64,000 bases of DNA, from contig NZ_JAIWZC010000001.1 in NCBI RefSeq assembly GCF_020297485.1, positions 186,001-250,000 on the forward strand, given 5' to 3'. Shown in pieces: positions 53,542 through 62,059 of the stretch. Source of the DNA: Enterocloster clostridioformis (lineage in GTDB: Bacteria > Bacillota > Clostridia > Lachnospirales > Lachnospiraceae). A model generated the notes under the pieces. It saw only the letters and a program-made list of their open reading frames with translations. It made no database searches and was not told the origin of the DNA. The translations under genes and the position numbers were made by a program. Every line of letters begins with the position of its first letter. The stretch's first letter is position 1.

Positions 53542-55029
53542 ATGGCCATGCAGGATATTGTAAAAATTCATGAAAATGACAATGTGGCGGTTGCGCTGCG
53601 TCCCCTGGCAATGGGCGGGGCTCTGGATGTGGCAGGAGCAAAGGTCAGCCTTTTAGAGGACATACCCCAGGGACACAAGTTTGCCTTAAGGCCCATAAAG
53701 GCCGGAGAGGAAGTGGTGAAGTACGGCTTCAGGATTGGATACGCAAAGGAGGATATCGATGCAGGGGCATGGGTCCATGTGCACAATGTGAGGACTGCAC
53801 TGGGCGATGTGCTTACCTATGATTATGTTCCCCAGGAAAATGATGTGGCTCCCACAGAGCACGTGTATTTTGAGGGATACCGCAGGCCGGACGGCAAGGC
53901 GGGAATCCGCAACGAGATATGGATCATCCCCACGGTAGGCTGTGTGAATTCCATTGCCAAGGCCCTTGAGAACCAGGCAAAGTCACTGGCGGTTGGAAAT
54001 GTGGAGGACGTGATTGCATTTCCCCACCCTTACGGATGTTCCCAGATGGGGGATGACCAGGAGAATACCAGAAAGGTACTGGCGGACATGATTCATCACC
54101 CCAACGCGGGAGGCGTGCTGGTGCTGGGATTGGGGTGTGAGAACAGTAACATTCCCGTACTCATGGACTACATCGGAGCGTACGACGAGGACCGCGTGAA
54201 GTTCCTTCAGTGCCAGGATGTGGAGGATGAGATGGAGACCGCCATGGGGCTTCTTAAGGAGCTGGCTGCCTATGCGGGCGCATTTTCCAGGGAGAAGATA
54301 GATGCCAGTGAGCTGGTCATCGGCATGAAGTGCGGCGGATCCGACGGACTGTCCGGTATCACGGCCAACCCGGTGGTGGGCGCGTTTTCCGATTTGCTGG
54401 TGAGCAAGGGCGGAACCACTATCCTTACGGAGGTGCCTGAGATGTTCGGGGCGGAGACACTTCTCATGAACCGCTGTGCCACCCCGGAGCTGTTTGACAA
54501 GACCGTGGACCTGATCAATCATTTCAAGAACTATTTTACCAGCCACAACCAGACCATCTACGAGAACCCGTCCCCGGGCAATAAAAAGGGAGGCATCTCC
54601 ACCCTGGAGGACAAATCCTTGGGGTGTACCCAGAAGTCGGGAAGCGCCCTTGTAAGAGGTGTGCTGGAGTACGGCGAGCCGGTGAAGGTGAAGGGCCTGA
54701 ACCTGTTAAGCGCCCCCGGCAATGACCTGGTGGCCTCCACGGCCCTGGCTGTGTCCGGCGCCCATATGGTGCTCTTTACCACGGGAAGGGGAACCCCCTT
54801 TGCATCCCCGGTGCCTACGGTTAAAATATCCAGCAACTCCAGGCTGGCAGGCCATAAGGACAACTGGATAGACTTTAACGCGGGCCGTATGGTGGAGGAC
54901 ATGACAAAGGAGGAACTGGCAAAGGAGCTGCTGGATTACGTCCTGGCTGTTGCATCCGGAAGGAAGGTCAAATCAGAGGAAGCCGGATTTCATGACATGG
55001 CCATTTTTAAACAGGGAGTGACGCTGTAG
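53542..55029 (+). CDS. uxaA: Altronate dehydratase (UxaA family)
   Basis: A 495-residue full-length UxaA with the N-terminal SAF-type domain (residues 1-95, ALRPIKAGEEVVKYG and GAWVHVHNVRTAL) and the C-terminal catalytic part (GYRRPDGKAGIRNEIWIIPTVGCVN, HPYGCSQMGDD, GLGCENSN and MKCGGSDGLSGITANP). The enzyme uses iron to dehydrate D-altronate to 2-keto-3-deoxygluconate (KDG). Homologues may act on other sugar acids, so the substrate is inferred from the linked uronate genes. Divergent from lacI-uxaC, with iclR, eda and kdgK downstream. Confidence 0.9.
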   Translation: MAMQDIVKIHENDNVAVALRPLAMGGALDVAGAKVSLLEDIPQGHKFALRPIKAGEEVVKYGFRIGYAKEDIDAGAWVHVHNVRTALGDVLTYDYVPQENDVAPTEHVYFEGYRRPDGKAGIRNEIWIIPTVGCVNSIAKALENQAKSLAVGNVEDVIAFPHPYGCSQMGDDQENTRKVLADMIHHPNAGGVLVLGLGCENSNIPVLMDYIGAYDEDRVKFLQCQDVEDEMETAMGLLKELAAYAGAFSREKIDASELVIGMKCGGSDGLSGITANPVVGAFSDLLVSKGGTTILTEVPEMFGAETLLMNRCATPELFDKTVDLINHFKNYFTSHNQTIYENPSPGNKKGGISTLEDKSLGCTQKSGSALVRGVLEYGEPVKVKGLNLLSAPGNDLVASTALAVSGAHMVLFTTGRGTPFASPVPTVKISSNSRLAGHKDNWIDFNAGRMVEDMTKEELAKELLDYVLAVASGRKVKSEEAGFHDMAIFKQGVTL

Positions 55030-55071
55030 GGAAAAAACGGTTTTTATGGCGGCAATTCTTGTAATTTCTTC

Positions 55072-55100
55072 TTGCATCTCCTGCCTGTCTGAGGTATACT
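55072..55100 (+). promoter_or_regulatory. Promoter of the iclR gene
   Basis: TTGCAT (55072-55077), 17 bases, TATACT (55095-55100). Two operator-like sites lie just downstream. Confidence 0.65.
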
Positions 55101-55111
55101 GGATATTGGAT

Positions 55112-55145
55112 ATCGTATATACGGATAAAATTTGTATATGCGAAT
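55112..55145 (+). promoter_or_regulatory. IclR-type operators in the iclR leader
   Basis: ATTTGTATATGCGAAT (55130-55145) matches 14 of 16 bases of the perfect palindrome before eda; a weaker related site ATCGTATATACGGA lies at 55112-55125. Both are downstream of the -10, which suggests autorepression. Confidence 0.65.
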
Positions 55146-55164
55146 GATTAAGCAGGAGGTGTCC

Positions 55165-55926
55165 ATGAAACTAAACAGAACCACGCTGCGCACCGTAGAG
55201 ATACTGAAATTGGTGTCGAAAAAGCCGGACGGCATTACCCTGGATGAGATATGCGCAAAGCTGGACATGCCTAAGACCAGCGCCTACGATATCGTGACCA
55301 CTCTGGTACAGACCGGCATGATTCATGTGGCAAGGGAGCAGAAGCAGAGATATACCATCGGCCTGACAGCCTACCGGATTGGAATTAACTATACAAATAA
55401 CCTGGACTTTATCAGTACCATTGACCCGGTGCTCAAGGCATTTTCCAAAGAGGTGGGGAAGACCGTGTTCTTCGGGATACGTTCGGATGATTCCATTGTG
55501 TATATTTGCAAGTTTGAGCCGGAGAATCCCATCATCACCACGGCGACTGTTGGAACGAAGAACCCCATTTACTGCACATCACTTGGCAAGGCGATTATGG
55601 CCTACACGGAGGATGAGGACCGGGACGGCGTATTGTCCCGCATCAGTTTTAAGAAGCACACGGATAGAACCATATGCACCAGGGAAGAATTTGAGAGGGA
55701 GCTTGAGTCTGTGCGGGAAAAGGGATACGCCTTTGACGCCAGGGAACTGGAAGAACACATGGAATGTGTAGGAGCTCCCGTATTTGGGCAGGATGGTAAT
55801 GTGATGGGAGCCATCAGTGTCTCCAGCCTGTATAAACCCACAGAGGATTATGATGCCCTGGGACGCCTGGTAAGCGATAAGGGAGCCCAGCTGTCACGTC
55901 TGCTGGGATACATCAGACATGTATAG
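55165..55926 (+). CDS. IclR-family transcriptional regulator
   Basis: A 253-residue regulator with an N-terminal winged helix (RTTLRTVEILKLVSKKPDGITLDEICAKLDMPKTSAYDIV) and the C-terminal IclR effector domain (GKTVFFGIRSDDSIVYI, YCTSLGKAIMAY and EEHMECVGAPVFGQDGNVMGAISVS). Relatives named KdgR sense KDG or KDPG. AGGAGGTG just before the ATG makes 55165 the start. Given the operator pairs in front of itself and of eda, it likely controls KDG breakdown (eda-kdgK). Confidence 0.92.
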   Translation: MKLNRTTLRTVEILKLVSKKPDGITLDEICAKLDMPKTSAYDIVTTLVQTGMIHVAREQKQRYTIGLTAYRIGINYTNNLDFISTIDPVLKAFSKEVGKTVFFGIRSDDSIVYICKFEPENPIITTATVGTKNPIYCTSLGKAIMAYTEDEDRDGVLSRISFKKHTDRTICTREEFERELESVREKGYAFDARELEEHMECVGAPVFGQDGNVMGAISVSSLYKPTEDYDALGRLVSDKGAQLSRLLGYIRHV

Positions 55927-55959
55927 GAAAATAAACTTACATTTTTACCTGTTTTGCTG

Positions 55960-55988
55960 TTGACAAATCATGTGACAGCGATTAGAAT
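55960..55988 (+). promoter_or_regulatory. Promoter of eda-kdgK
   Basis: TTGACA (55960-55965), 17 bases, TAGAAT (55983-55988), 34 bases after the iclR stop. Confidence 0.75.
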
Positions 55989-56018
55989 TTAAATATACAA
56001 ATCGTAATTATGAAATTG

Positions 56019-56034
56019 ATTCGCATATGCGAAT
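56019..56034 (+). promoter_or_regulatory. IclR-type operator before eda
   Basis: ATTCGCATATGCGAAT is a perfect 16-base palindrome between the eda promoter and its ribosome site, 9 bases upstream of AAGGAG. Two imperfect copies are in the iclR leader, indicating a shared regulator. Confidence 0.8.
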
Positions 56035-56055
56035 TTAAAGAGAAGGAGAATGAAG

Positions 56056-56706
56056 ATGAAGAAAGAACAAGTTTTAGCAAGAATGAAAGAAGACTGTCTG
56101 GTTGCTGTTGTTCGCGCAAAGAACTATGAGCAGGGCGAGAAGGTAGTTGACGCCATCATCGCAGGCGGCATCAACTTCATCGAGCTTACCATGACCATGG
56201 ATGACGGAGATCCGGTTGGCTTCATCAAACTGATGGCTGAAAAGTATAAAGGCAATGACAAGATTGTAATCGGCGCCGGCACCGTACTGGATCCTGAGAC
56301 TGCAAGGGCCTGCATCCTGGCCGGAGCCAACTACATCGTAAGCCCGGGCCTTAACGTGGACACCATCCGTCTGTGCAACCGTTACAGAGTGCCCATGCTG
56401 CCAGGCGTTATGACTCCAACCGAGGCCATCACCGCTATGGAAGCCGGCTGTGACATTATCAAGATTTTCCCGGGCAACATCGTGGGACCTGCAGCTATCA
56501 GCTCCTTTAAGGGACCCCTTCCACAGGGCGAGTTCATGCCGTCCGGCGGCGTAGACGTGGATAATGTTGACAAGTGGATCAAGGCCGGCGCTTACGCAGT
56601 GGGAACAGGAAGCAGCCTGACAAAGGGTGCCAAGACAGGCGACTTTGCAGCCGTTACAGCTAAGGCACAGGAGTTCGTGGCAGCTGTTGCAGCGGCAAGG
56701 GCATAG
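56056..56706 (+). CDS. eda: KDPG/KHG aldolase
   Basis: A 216-residue class I aldolase that cleaves 2-keto-3-deoxy-6-phosphogluconate to pyruvate and glyceraldehyde 3-phosphate. The Schiff-base lysine is in GCDIIKIFPG (near residue 136); INFIELTMTMD and IGAGTVLDPE are conserved. The ATG at 56056 has AAGGAG 7 bases upstream; the in-frame ATG at 56050 is too close to it. Together with the kinases downstream it completes KDG use (KdgK then Eda). Confidence 0.95.
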   Translation: MKKEQVLARMKEDCLVAVVRAKNYEQGEKVVDAIIAGGINFIELTMTMDDGDPVGFIKLMAEKYKGNDKIVIGAGTVLDPETARACILAGANYIVSPGLNVDTIRLCNRYRVPMLPGVMTPTEAITAMEAGCDIIKIFPGNIVGPAAISSFKGPLPQGEFMPSGGVDVDNVDKWIKAGAYAVGTGSSLTKGAKTGDFAAVTAKAQEFVAAVAAARA

Positions 56707-56769
56707 ATTTTACCGTATATAAGAATTATTCCAAATATCATTAAGAAGAGATTAAAGGAGAATTATACA

Positions 56770-57801
56770 ATGGCAAAGATTGTTACCATGGGCGAAATCA
56801 TGTTAAGATTATCCACCCCAAACAATGAGAAGTTCATCCAGGCAGACGAGTTCGACATCAATTACGGCGGCGGCGAGGCAAACGTGGCAGTTTCACTTGC
56901 AAACTACGGTCATGAGGCTGAATTCATTACCGCGGTTCCGGCTAACCCCATTGGCGAGTGCGCAGTGGCCGCACTGAGAAAGTACAATGTAGGTACAAAG
57001 CACATTGCCAGAAGCGGCGAGAGACTGGGCATCTACTTCCTGGAGACAGGCTCTGCCATGAGAGCTTCCAACGTGGTCTATGACCGTGCTCACAGCTCCA
57101 TCTCCACAGCGACAGCGGATCAGTTCAACTTTGATGAGATTTTTGCAGATGCTGACTGGTTCCACTTTACCGGAATCACACCGGCTGTCAGCGATGCGGC
57201 CATTGAGCTCACCGAGGCAGCATTAAAGGCAGCCAAGGCACACAATGTAACCGTGTCCGTTGACTTAAACTTCCGCAAGAAACTGTGGTCCTCTGAGAAG
57301 GCTCAGAAGGTCATGACCAACCTGATGCAGTACGTTGATGTCTGCATCGGCAATGAAGAAGATGCAGAGAAGGTTCTGGGCTTCAAGCCGGGCAACACCG
57401 ATGTTACCTCCGGCGAGCTGGAGCTGGCAGGATACGTTGACATTTTCAACCAGATGGCTGATAAGTTCGGCTTTAAGTATATCATCAGCTCCCTGCGGGA
57501 GAGCCACAGCGCTTCCGACAACGGCTGGTCTGCCTGCATCATGGATGGAAAGACACGCGAGTTCTACCATTCCAGAAAGTACCACATCACACCTATCGTT
57601 GACCGTGTAGGCGGCGGCGACTCCTTCGCGGCAGGTTTAATCTGCGGTCTGGTGGATGGCAAGGATATGAAGGCAGCCCTGGAGTATGCAGTAGCTGCTT
57701 CAGCATTAAAGCACACCATTCCCGGCGACTTCAACCTGGTAACCAGGGCAGATGTTGAGAATCTGGCCGGCGGCGACGGTTCAGGCCGTGTTCAGAGATA
57801 A
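56770..57801 (+). CDS. kdgK: 2-keto-3-deoxygluconate kinase, PfkB family
   Basis: A 343-residue ribokinase-family sugar kinase. The N-terminal GGGEANVAVSLANYG (substrate side) and the C-terminal PfkB signature DRVGGGDSFAAGLICGL, with catalytic Asp in GGGD, are complete; SVDLNFRKKLW is typical for KDG kinases. It phosphorylates KDG to KDPG for Eda, whose gene is 63 bases upstream, and presumably belongs to the same transcript. AAAGGAG precedes the ATG. Confidence 0.88.
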   Translation: MAKIVTMGEIMLRLSTPNNEKFIQADEFDINYGGGEANVAVSLANYGHEAEFITAVPANPIGECAVAALRKYNVGTKHIARSGERLGIYFLETGSAMRASNVVYDRAHSSISTATADQFNFDEIFADADWFHFTGITPAVSDAAIELTEAALKAAKAHNVTVSVDLNFRKKLWSSEKAQKVMTNLMQYVDVCIGNEEDAEKVLGFKPGNTDVTSGELELAGYVDIFNQMADKFGFKYIISSLRESHSASDNGWSACIMDGKTREFYHSRKYHITPIVDRVGGGDSFAAGLICGLVDGKDMKAALEYAVAASALKHTIPGDFNLVTRADVENLAGGDGSGRVQR

Positions 57802-57830
57802 ATCAGGATATTGACAATCAGAAATCAGAG

Positions 57831-57867
57831 ACGGCTAATCCTTTTCAGAGGTATTAGCCGTTTCTTA
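57831..57867 (+). terminator. Terminator-like hairpin between the two kinase genes
   Basis: A 9-bp stem (57831-57839 with 57853-57861) is followed by TTTCTTAT, a weak T-rich tail, so some read-through into the second kinase is likely. Confidence 0.5.
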
Positions 57868-57886
57868 TATGACAAGGAGATATGAT

Positions 57887-58921
57887 ATGGTAGAGACAAA
57901 CGGCAGGAATTTTGACCTTCTTACCTTGGGACAGGTGCTTCTCAGGCTGTCACCCCCAGATAACGAGCGTCTGTCCAGAGGCGACACCTTTGTCAAGCAG
58001 GTGGGCGGGGCAGAGTTAAACGTGGCAGTGGGAGCGGCCCTTCTGGGACTTCACACAGGCGTTATATCCAAGCTTCCGGCCCATGATATAGGAAGCTTTA
58101 TGAAAGGAAAGATTCGTTCCTTCGGGGTCAGCGACGACTTCTTTATGTATGACCAGTCCTCCGCAGCCAGGGTTGGCATTTACTATTATGAAAACGGCGC
58201 TTATCCCAGAAAGCCCAAAGTGATTTATGACCGCAACCACAGTTCTTTTTTCTCCCTGGATATTGACGAGATACCGGAGGAGGTGTACACGGCTTCCAAG
58301 TGTTTCCACACCACAGGCATTACCCTGGCCTTAAACGGGGATATACGCGAGACCACCATAGAGATGATTAAGCGGTTTAAGGCAGCAGGCACCCTGGTAT
58401 CCTTTGATGTTAACTTCAGGGGGAATCTGTGGACAGGGGACCAGGCCAGGGAATGTATCCTGAGAATCCTTCCCTATGTGGACATTTTTTTCTGTTCCGA
58501 GGACACCGCCAGGCTTACCTTCTTAAAGACGGGGACGGCCAGGGAGATGATGAAGAGCTTTACCGAGGAATTCCCCATCTCCATCGTAGCCTCCACCCAG
58601 AGAATCGTCCACAGCCCCAAACGCCACACCTTTGGCTCTGTGATATACGATGCTGCAAAGGATGAGTACTATGAGGAAGAGCCGTATCGGGATATTGAGG
58701 TGGTGGACCGGATTGGCAGCGGCGACGCCTATATATCCGGAGCTCTTTACGGGCTGCTCAGTACAGGCGGCGACTGTGCCAAGGCAGTTGCTTTCGGCAA
58801 TGCTACGGCTGCTGTAAAGAACACCATCCCCGGAGATCTGCCATCTTCCAACCTGGAGGAAATCCAGACTATTATCCGCGCCCATAACCAGGCGGGACCT
58901 CAGAGCGAGATGGCCCGGTAA
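57887..58921 (+). CDS. Second PfkB-family sugar kinase
   Basis: A 344-residue paralogue of the preceding kinase. It keeps the substrate region GGAELNVAVGAALLG, VSFDVNFRGNLW and the catalytic GSGD in VDRIGSGDAYISGALYG. Sequence is moderately related to kdgK, and the substrate pocket residues differ, so it may use a different keto-deoxy or hexose substrate. The ATG at 57887 has AAGGAG 7 bases upstream. It is separated from kdgK by a weak hairpin and no other gene, so it belongs to the same uronate region. Confidence 0.85.
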   Translation: MVETNGRNFDLLTLGQVLLRLSPPDNERLSRGDTFVKQVGGAELNVAVGAALLGLHTGVISKLPAHDIGSFMKGKIRSFGVSDDFFMYDQSSAARVGIYYYENGAYPRKPKVIYDRNHSSFFSLDIDEIPEEVYTASKCFHTTGITLALNGDIRETTIEMIKRFKAAGTLVSFDVNFRGNLWTGDQARECILRILPYVDIFFCSEDTARLTFLKTGTAREMMKSFTEEFPISIVASTQRIVHSPKRHTFGSVIYDAAKDEYYEEEPYRDIEVVDRIGSGDAYISGALYGLLSTGGDCAKAVAFGNATAAVKNTIPGDLPSSNLEEIQTIIRAHNQAGPQSEMAR

Positions 58922-59004
58922 AGATAAACCGTATTTGTGTAAAACATTTTGTAACATTTGTCATAAGGTTCATTCTAAATTCAGAATTCTTAAGAAATAC
59001 TTTA

Positions 59005-59033
59005 TTGGATATGGACAGTAAATGATATATACT
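59005..59033 (+). promoter_or_regulatory. Promoter of the lipoprotein gene
   Basis: TTGGAT (59005-59010), 17 bases, TATACT (59028-59033). Confidence 0.55.
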
Positions 59034-59105
59034 TCTCATACAGACATAACAGGTGCCTTCCGGCAGGCCCATGGCTTCCGGCAGGCAGATGAAAAGGAGA
59101 AGATA

Positions 59106-59825
59106 ATGTTGAGAAAATATCATTTATATGCAGTGGGAATTTGTGCAGCCATAGCCCTGGGAGCAGCCGGATGCTCGGCAGGTGTCAACGCCGAGACAAC
59201 GGCCGATAGCTCCGTGACAGCAGAAGCGAATAAGGAAGAGACCACCATGAATGACACCACGGTAGTGGAATCAGTTACCGGAGCCATTGAGAGTATGGAA
59301 GAGAGCCAGCCTGAGATTCCCCAGTCCATCCGGATTTACGGACCTGTGACAAAGATGGAGGACGGAAGGCTTTCCATTGACAATCAGTCCGGCATGAGTA
59401 CCAGCGGCGAGATCATATTGAATGTGGCTGACGATATGACCTATATCCTGGACGCCATGACAGGTCTCCCGGTAGCTCTGGAGGATGTGAAGGACGGAGA
59501 TACCATTTACGCCTACATAGGGCCGGCCATGACTATGAGCCTTCCGCCTATGACCAATGCCGTCATGATTTTCACAAACCTTCCGGCAGACGCCAAGGCG
59601 CCTGACTATGTGGAAGTCAAGTCCATGGTTACAGATGCGGCCACATCCAAATCCGTGCTGACAGCCGCGGACGGAGCCGAGTTCACACTGGCGGAGGACT
59701 GCAATATCTTCCCGTATCTCACCAGGAACATCGTGACTCTGGATGACCTGACGCAGGGAAAGAAATGTGTGGTCTGGTCAGATGATGAGAACACGGCCTC
59801 CAAGATTATGTTATTTGCAGAATAA
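59106..59825 (+). CDS. Lipoprotein of unknown function
   Basis: A 239-residue exported lipoprotein: the signal MLRKYHLYAVGICAA is followed by LGAAGC, a lipobox with Cys near residue 22. A Thr/Glu-rich spacer (about 25-70) leads to a beta-rich domain with repeating short strands (IRIYGPVTKMEDGRLSI, GEIILNVADDMTYI, AYIGPAMTMSLPP) resembling OB-like or DUF-type domains, which I cannot name. AAGGAG sets the start. It is monocistronic between a promoter and a terminator. Confidence 0.75.
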   Translation: MLRKYHLYAVGICAAIALGAAGCSAGVNAETTADSSVTAEANKEETTMNDTTVVESVTGAIESMEESQPEIPQSIRIYGPVTKMEDGRLSIDNQSGMSTSGEIILNVADDMTYILDAMTGLPVALEDVKDGDTIYAYIGPAMTMSLPPMTNAVMIFTNLPADAKAPDYVEVKSMVTDAATSKSVLTAADGAEFTLAEDCNIFPYLTRNIVTLDDLTQGKKCVVWSDDENTASKIMLFAE

Positions 59826-59860
59826 TTAAAATCCCGTCAGGGAATTTTACAGGACAGGAG

Positions 59861-59910
59861 AAGGGCTGATGCCCGGCATAAGTTCTTAGCCGGACATCAG
59901 CCCTTTTATA
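59861..59910 (+). terminator. Terminator of the lipoprotein gene
   Basis: A 17-bp stem with one mismatch (59861-59877 with 59889-59905) and a T-rich tail. Confidence 0.85.
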
Positions 59911-59951
59911 TTGCGCCGTTATAATCTCCATTCCCGTCCCAGCCGGGAATC

Positions 59952-60320
59952 TTATGTCTCTGGTGCATCTTCCTTATATATGTGATATTGGTTTTTGCCT
60001 CTTCGTTTGGCATGGTACATGACTTCGTCAGCCTTTTCAAAGAGAAAGGAAAAATTCCTTCCATGGTCAGGATAAAAGCTGACTCCGATGCTGAAGCTGA
60101 CCGCGTTGTCCGGCGCCGATGCCTTATCCGTCTTCCTGCCTGTCCCTGACATCTGTTACATTGTGGAAAATACAGCGGAGGCAGGGAAGTTCCTGCTCCG
60201 CTTTAAGGAGTTCGCCGCATATATGAATCCACCGCAGCTGGCCGTCCCCGGATATGATATGCAGTTCAGACATAAATACACGGCTGCGGGACAGCGGTTT
60301 CCGGGTCCTCTTTCCGTCTG
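59952..60320 (-). pseudogene. Collapsed PAS-GGDEF diguanylate cyclase relic
   Basis: Read on the minus strand, the first part (about 60310-60150) gives RVFMSELHIISGDGQLRWIH and then CIFHNVTDVRD, the end of a PAS domain. After a frame change near 60150 the sequence gives FSIGVSFYPDHG and ADEVMYHAKRRGKNQYHIY, the last part of a GGDEF domain. The GGDEF catalytic centre (GG[D/E]EF) and about 110 residues are missing. No start or ribosome site is present. This is a deleted and frameshifted remnant, unlikely to make an active product. Confidence 0.75.
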
Positions 60321-60330
60321 ATTTTTAAGT

Positions 60331-61104
60331 TTAATTGCCGCACTCGATACTGATTTCATTGAACTTTTCCAGAATGTCGTCAATGCAGATCGCCTGCTTT
60401 TCCTCGTCTTCTTTGTCTACCACGGCGCGGCCCTGGTGCATCATCAGGAGACGGTCCCCGTATTCCACTGCGTAGCGCAGGTTGTGGGTGACCATGATGG
60501 TGGTCAGTTTTTTTTCTTTTACAATCTTTCCGGTCAGCTCCATGATGGTCTCGGCAGTCTTGGGGTCCAGGGCAGCTGTGTGCTCATCTAAAATAAGAAA
60601 CTCAATGGGAGTCATGGTGGACATGAGAAGGGCCATGGCCTGGCGCTGGCCGCCGGAAAGGACTCCCACCTTCACATCCATCTTATCCTCCAGTCCCAGT
60701 CCAAGGGAACGGAGGGATTCACGGTAATATTCCAGTCTCTGCCGGTTGGTTCCCGGCCTGAGGTTAAAGGCCTTTCCCTTGTTGTCTGCCAGAGACATGT
60801 TTTCCAGTATGGTCATGGTAGGGCAGGTGCCCATGGCCGGATTCTGATAAACCCGTCCGATGCGGCGCTGGCGCTTGTATTCAGGAATCCGGGTGATGTC
60901 CTTTCCGCCGATTATGATCCGTCCCTCATCCAGGGGAATACTGCCGCAGATAATGTTTAAAAGTGAGGTTTTGCCGGAGCCGTTGCTTCCAACCACGGAC
61001 ACAAACTGATGGTCCCTTATGGTCAGGTTGAAGTCCTCAAACAGGCACATTTCATTGACTGTACCGGCATTGTAGTATTTATTGATGTGCTTCAGCTCAA
61101 GCAT
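60331..61104 (-). CDS. trpZ: ABC transporter ATPase, TrpZ-like
   Basis: A 257-residue ATPase with Walker A VGSNGSGKTSLLN near residue 38, signature LSGGQRQAMALL near 151 and Walker B LILDEHTAALD near 171. It is the third gene of a substrate-binding/permease/ATPase operon and overlaps the permease gene by 8 bases. The operon sits behind a T-box with a Trp-type specifier, matching the known trpXYZ tryptophan importer layout. ATP hydrolysis powers import across the cytoplasmic membrane. Confidence 0.85.
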   Translation of the reverse strand: MLELKHINKYYNAGTVNEMCLFEDFNLTIRDHQFVSVVGSNGSGKTSLLNIICGSIPLDEGRIIIGGKDITRIPEYKRQRRIGRVYQNPAMGTCPTMTILENMSLADNKGKAFNLRPGTNRQRLEYYRESLRSLGLGLEDKMDVKVGVLSGGQRQAMALLMSTMTPIEFLILDEHTAALDPKTAETIMELTGKIVKEKKLTTIMVTHNLRYAVEYGDRLLMMHQGRAVVDKEDEEKQAICIDDILEKFNEISIECGN

Positions 61105-62029
61105 GGCTCTTTACCTTCTTTCCCCTGGAGGAGCTTACCACCAGGATGATGAGGAATAAAATGGATGTAATCAGCTTTAAGTCCGAGGCCGTCACAGGGA
61201 AGGAGACAGTAATGCTTCCAAAGGTAAGCCTTAAGTCGCCTAAGAGCAGGGCCAGGGATACGCATGCCTTGTAGATGATGGAACCTATGATAACAGCCGT
61301 GGTGGACTTCACGAAGCCGAACCGTTTGAACAGCTGAGTGCCTATGATGACATTGGCCAGGCCGATGACAATCGTGCCTGTGCCGGTGGAAATCTCAAAG
61401 AATCCCTTCTGCTGGCAGTACACGCTGCCGGCCAGGGCTGCAAATCCATTGGCAATGGCCAGGCCGATAATTTTCACCATGCCCTTATCCTTGGCCAGGG
61501 AGGTGACCAGCAGATCATTGTCGCCCACAGCCCTGAGAAGATAGCCGGACCGGGTTTTCAGGTAAGCGTCCAGGAGCAGCTTGCAGATAAGGACGATTGC
61601 CAGAAGGATGATGGTCACTGTATAGGGCTTAAGGGCCTGGGGGATGGTGCGCTCCAGCCATGGATTGCTGAAAATCGTATCTTTGCTGAAAATGGGCAGG
61701 TTGGACTTGCCCGCAACCCTTAAGTTAATGGAGTAGAGGGCGGTCATGACAATGATTCCCGACAGCAGGTCCCGTACCTTCAGCTTGACATGGATAAGTC
61801 CGGTGACACAGCCCGCCACGGCTCCCAAAAGAAAGGAGAGGGGGAGGGCCGCAGTCGGATGGATGAAACCTCCGGCTATGCCGGTAGCGGTAAAGGCGGC
61901 TCCCAGAGGGAAGGTCCCGTCCACGGACAGATCCGGAAAATCCAGAATACGGTATGTGATGTATACGCCCAGGGCCATGATGGCGTACACCAGGCCTTCT
62001 TCAAAGATACCTAAAATAATCGTTGTCAT
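61097..62029 (-). CDS. trpY: ABC transporter permease, TrpY-like
   Basis: A 310-residue permease of the BPD_transp_2 (LivH-like) family with eight to nine hydrophobic segments; FPDLSVDGTFPLGAAFTATGI near residue 32 and AIANGFAALAGSVYCQQKGFFEI near residue 195 are typical of the CHP/TrpY branch. GGAGGAAC precedes the ATG. Placed between the binding protein and the ATPase, it forms the channel of the importer. Substrate assignment rests on the operon and T-box, not on the permease sequence. Confidence 0.85.
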   Translation of the reverse strand: MTTIILGIFEEGLVYAIMALGVYITYRILDFPDLSVDGTFPLGAAFTATGIAGGFIHPTAALPLSFLLGAVAGCVTGLIHVKLKVRDLLSGIIVMTALYSINLRVAGKSNLPIFSKDTIFSNPWLERTIPQALKPYTVTIILLAIVLICKLLLDAYLKTRSGYLLRAVGDNDLLVTSLAKDKGMVKIIGLAIANGFAALAGSVYCQQKGFFEISTGTGTIVIGLANVIIGTQLFKRFGFVKSTTAVIIGSIIYKACVSLALLLGDLRLTFGSITVSFPVTASDLKLITSILFLIILVVSSSRGKKVKSHA

Positions 62030-62059
62030 GATGTTCCTCCAGATAATAATGATAGAGCT

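Noticed and set aside
60088..60321. Plus-strand frame of 77 codons opposite the GGDEF relic
   Set aside because: The minus strand carries recognisable PAS and GGDEF sequence; the plus frame has none.
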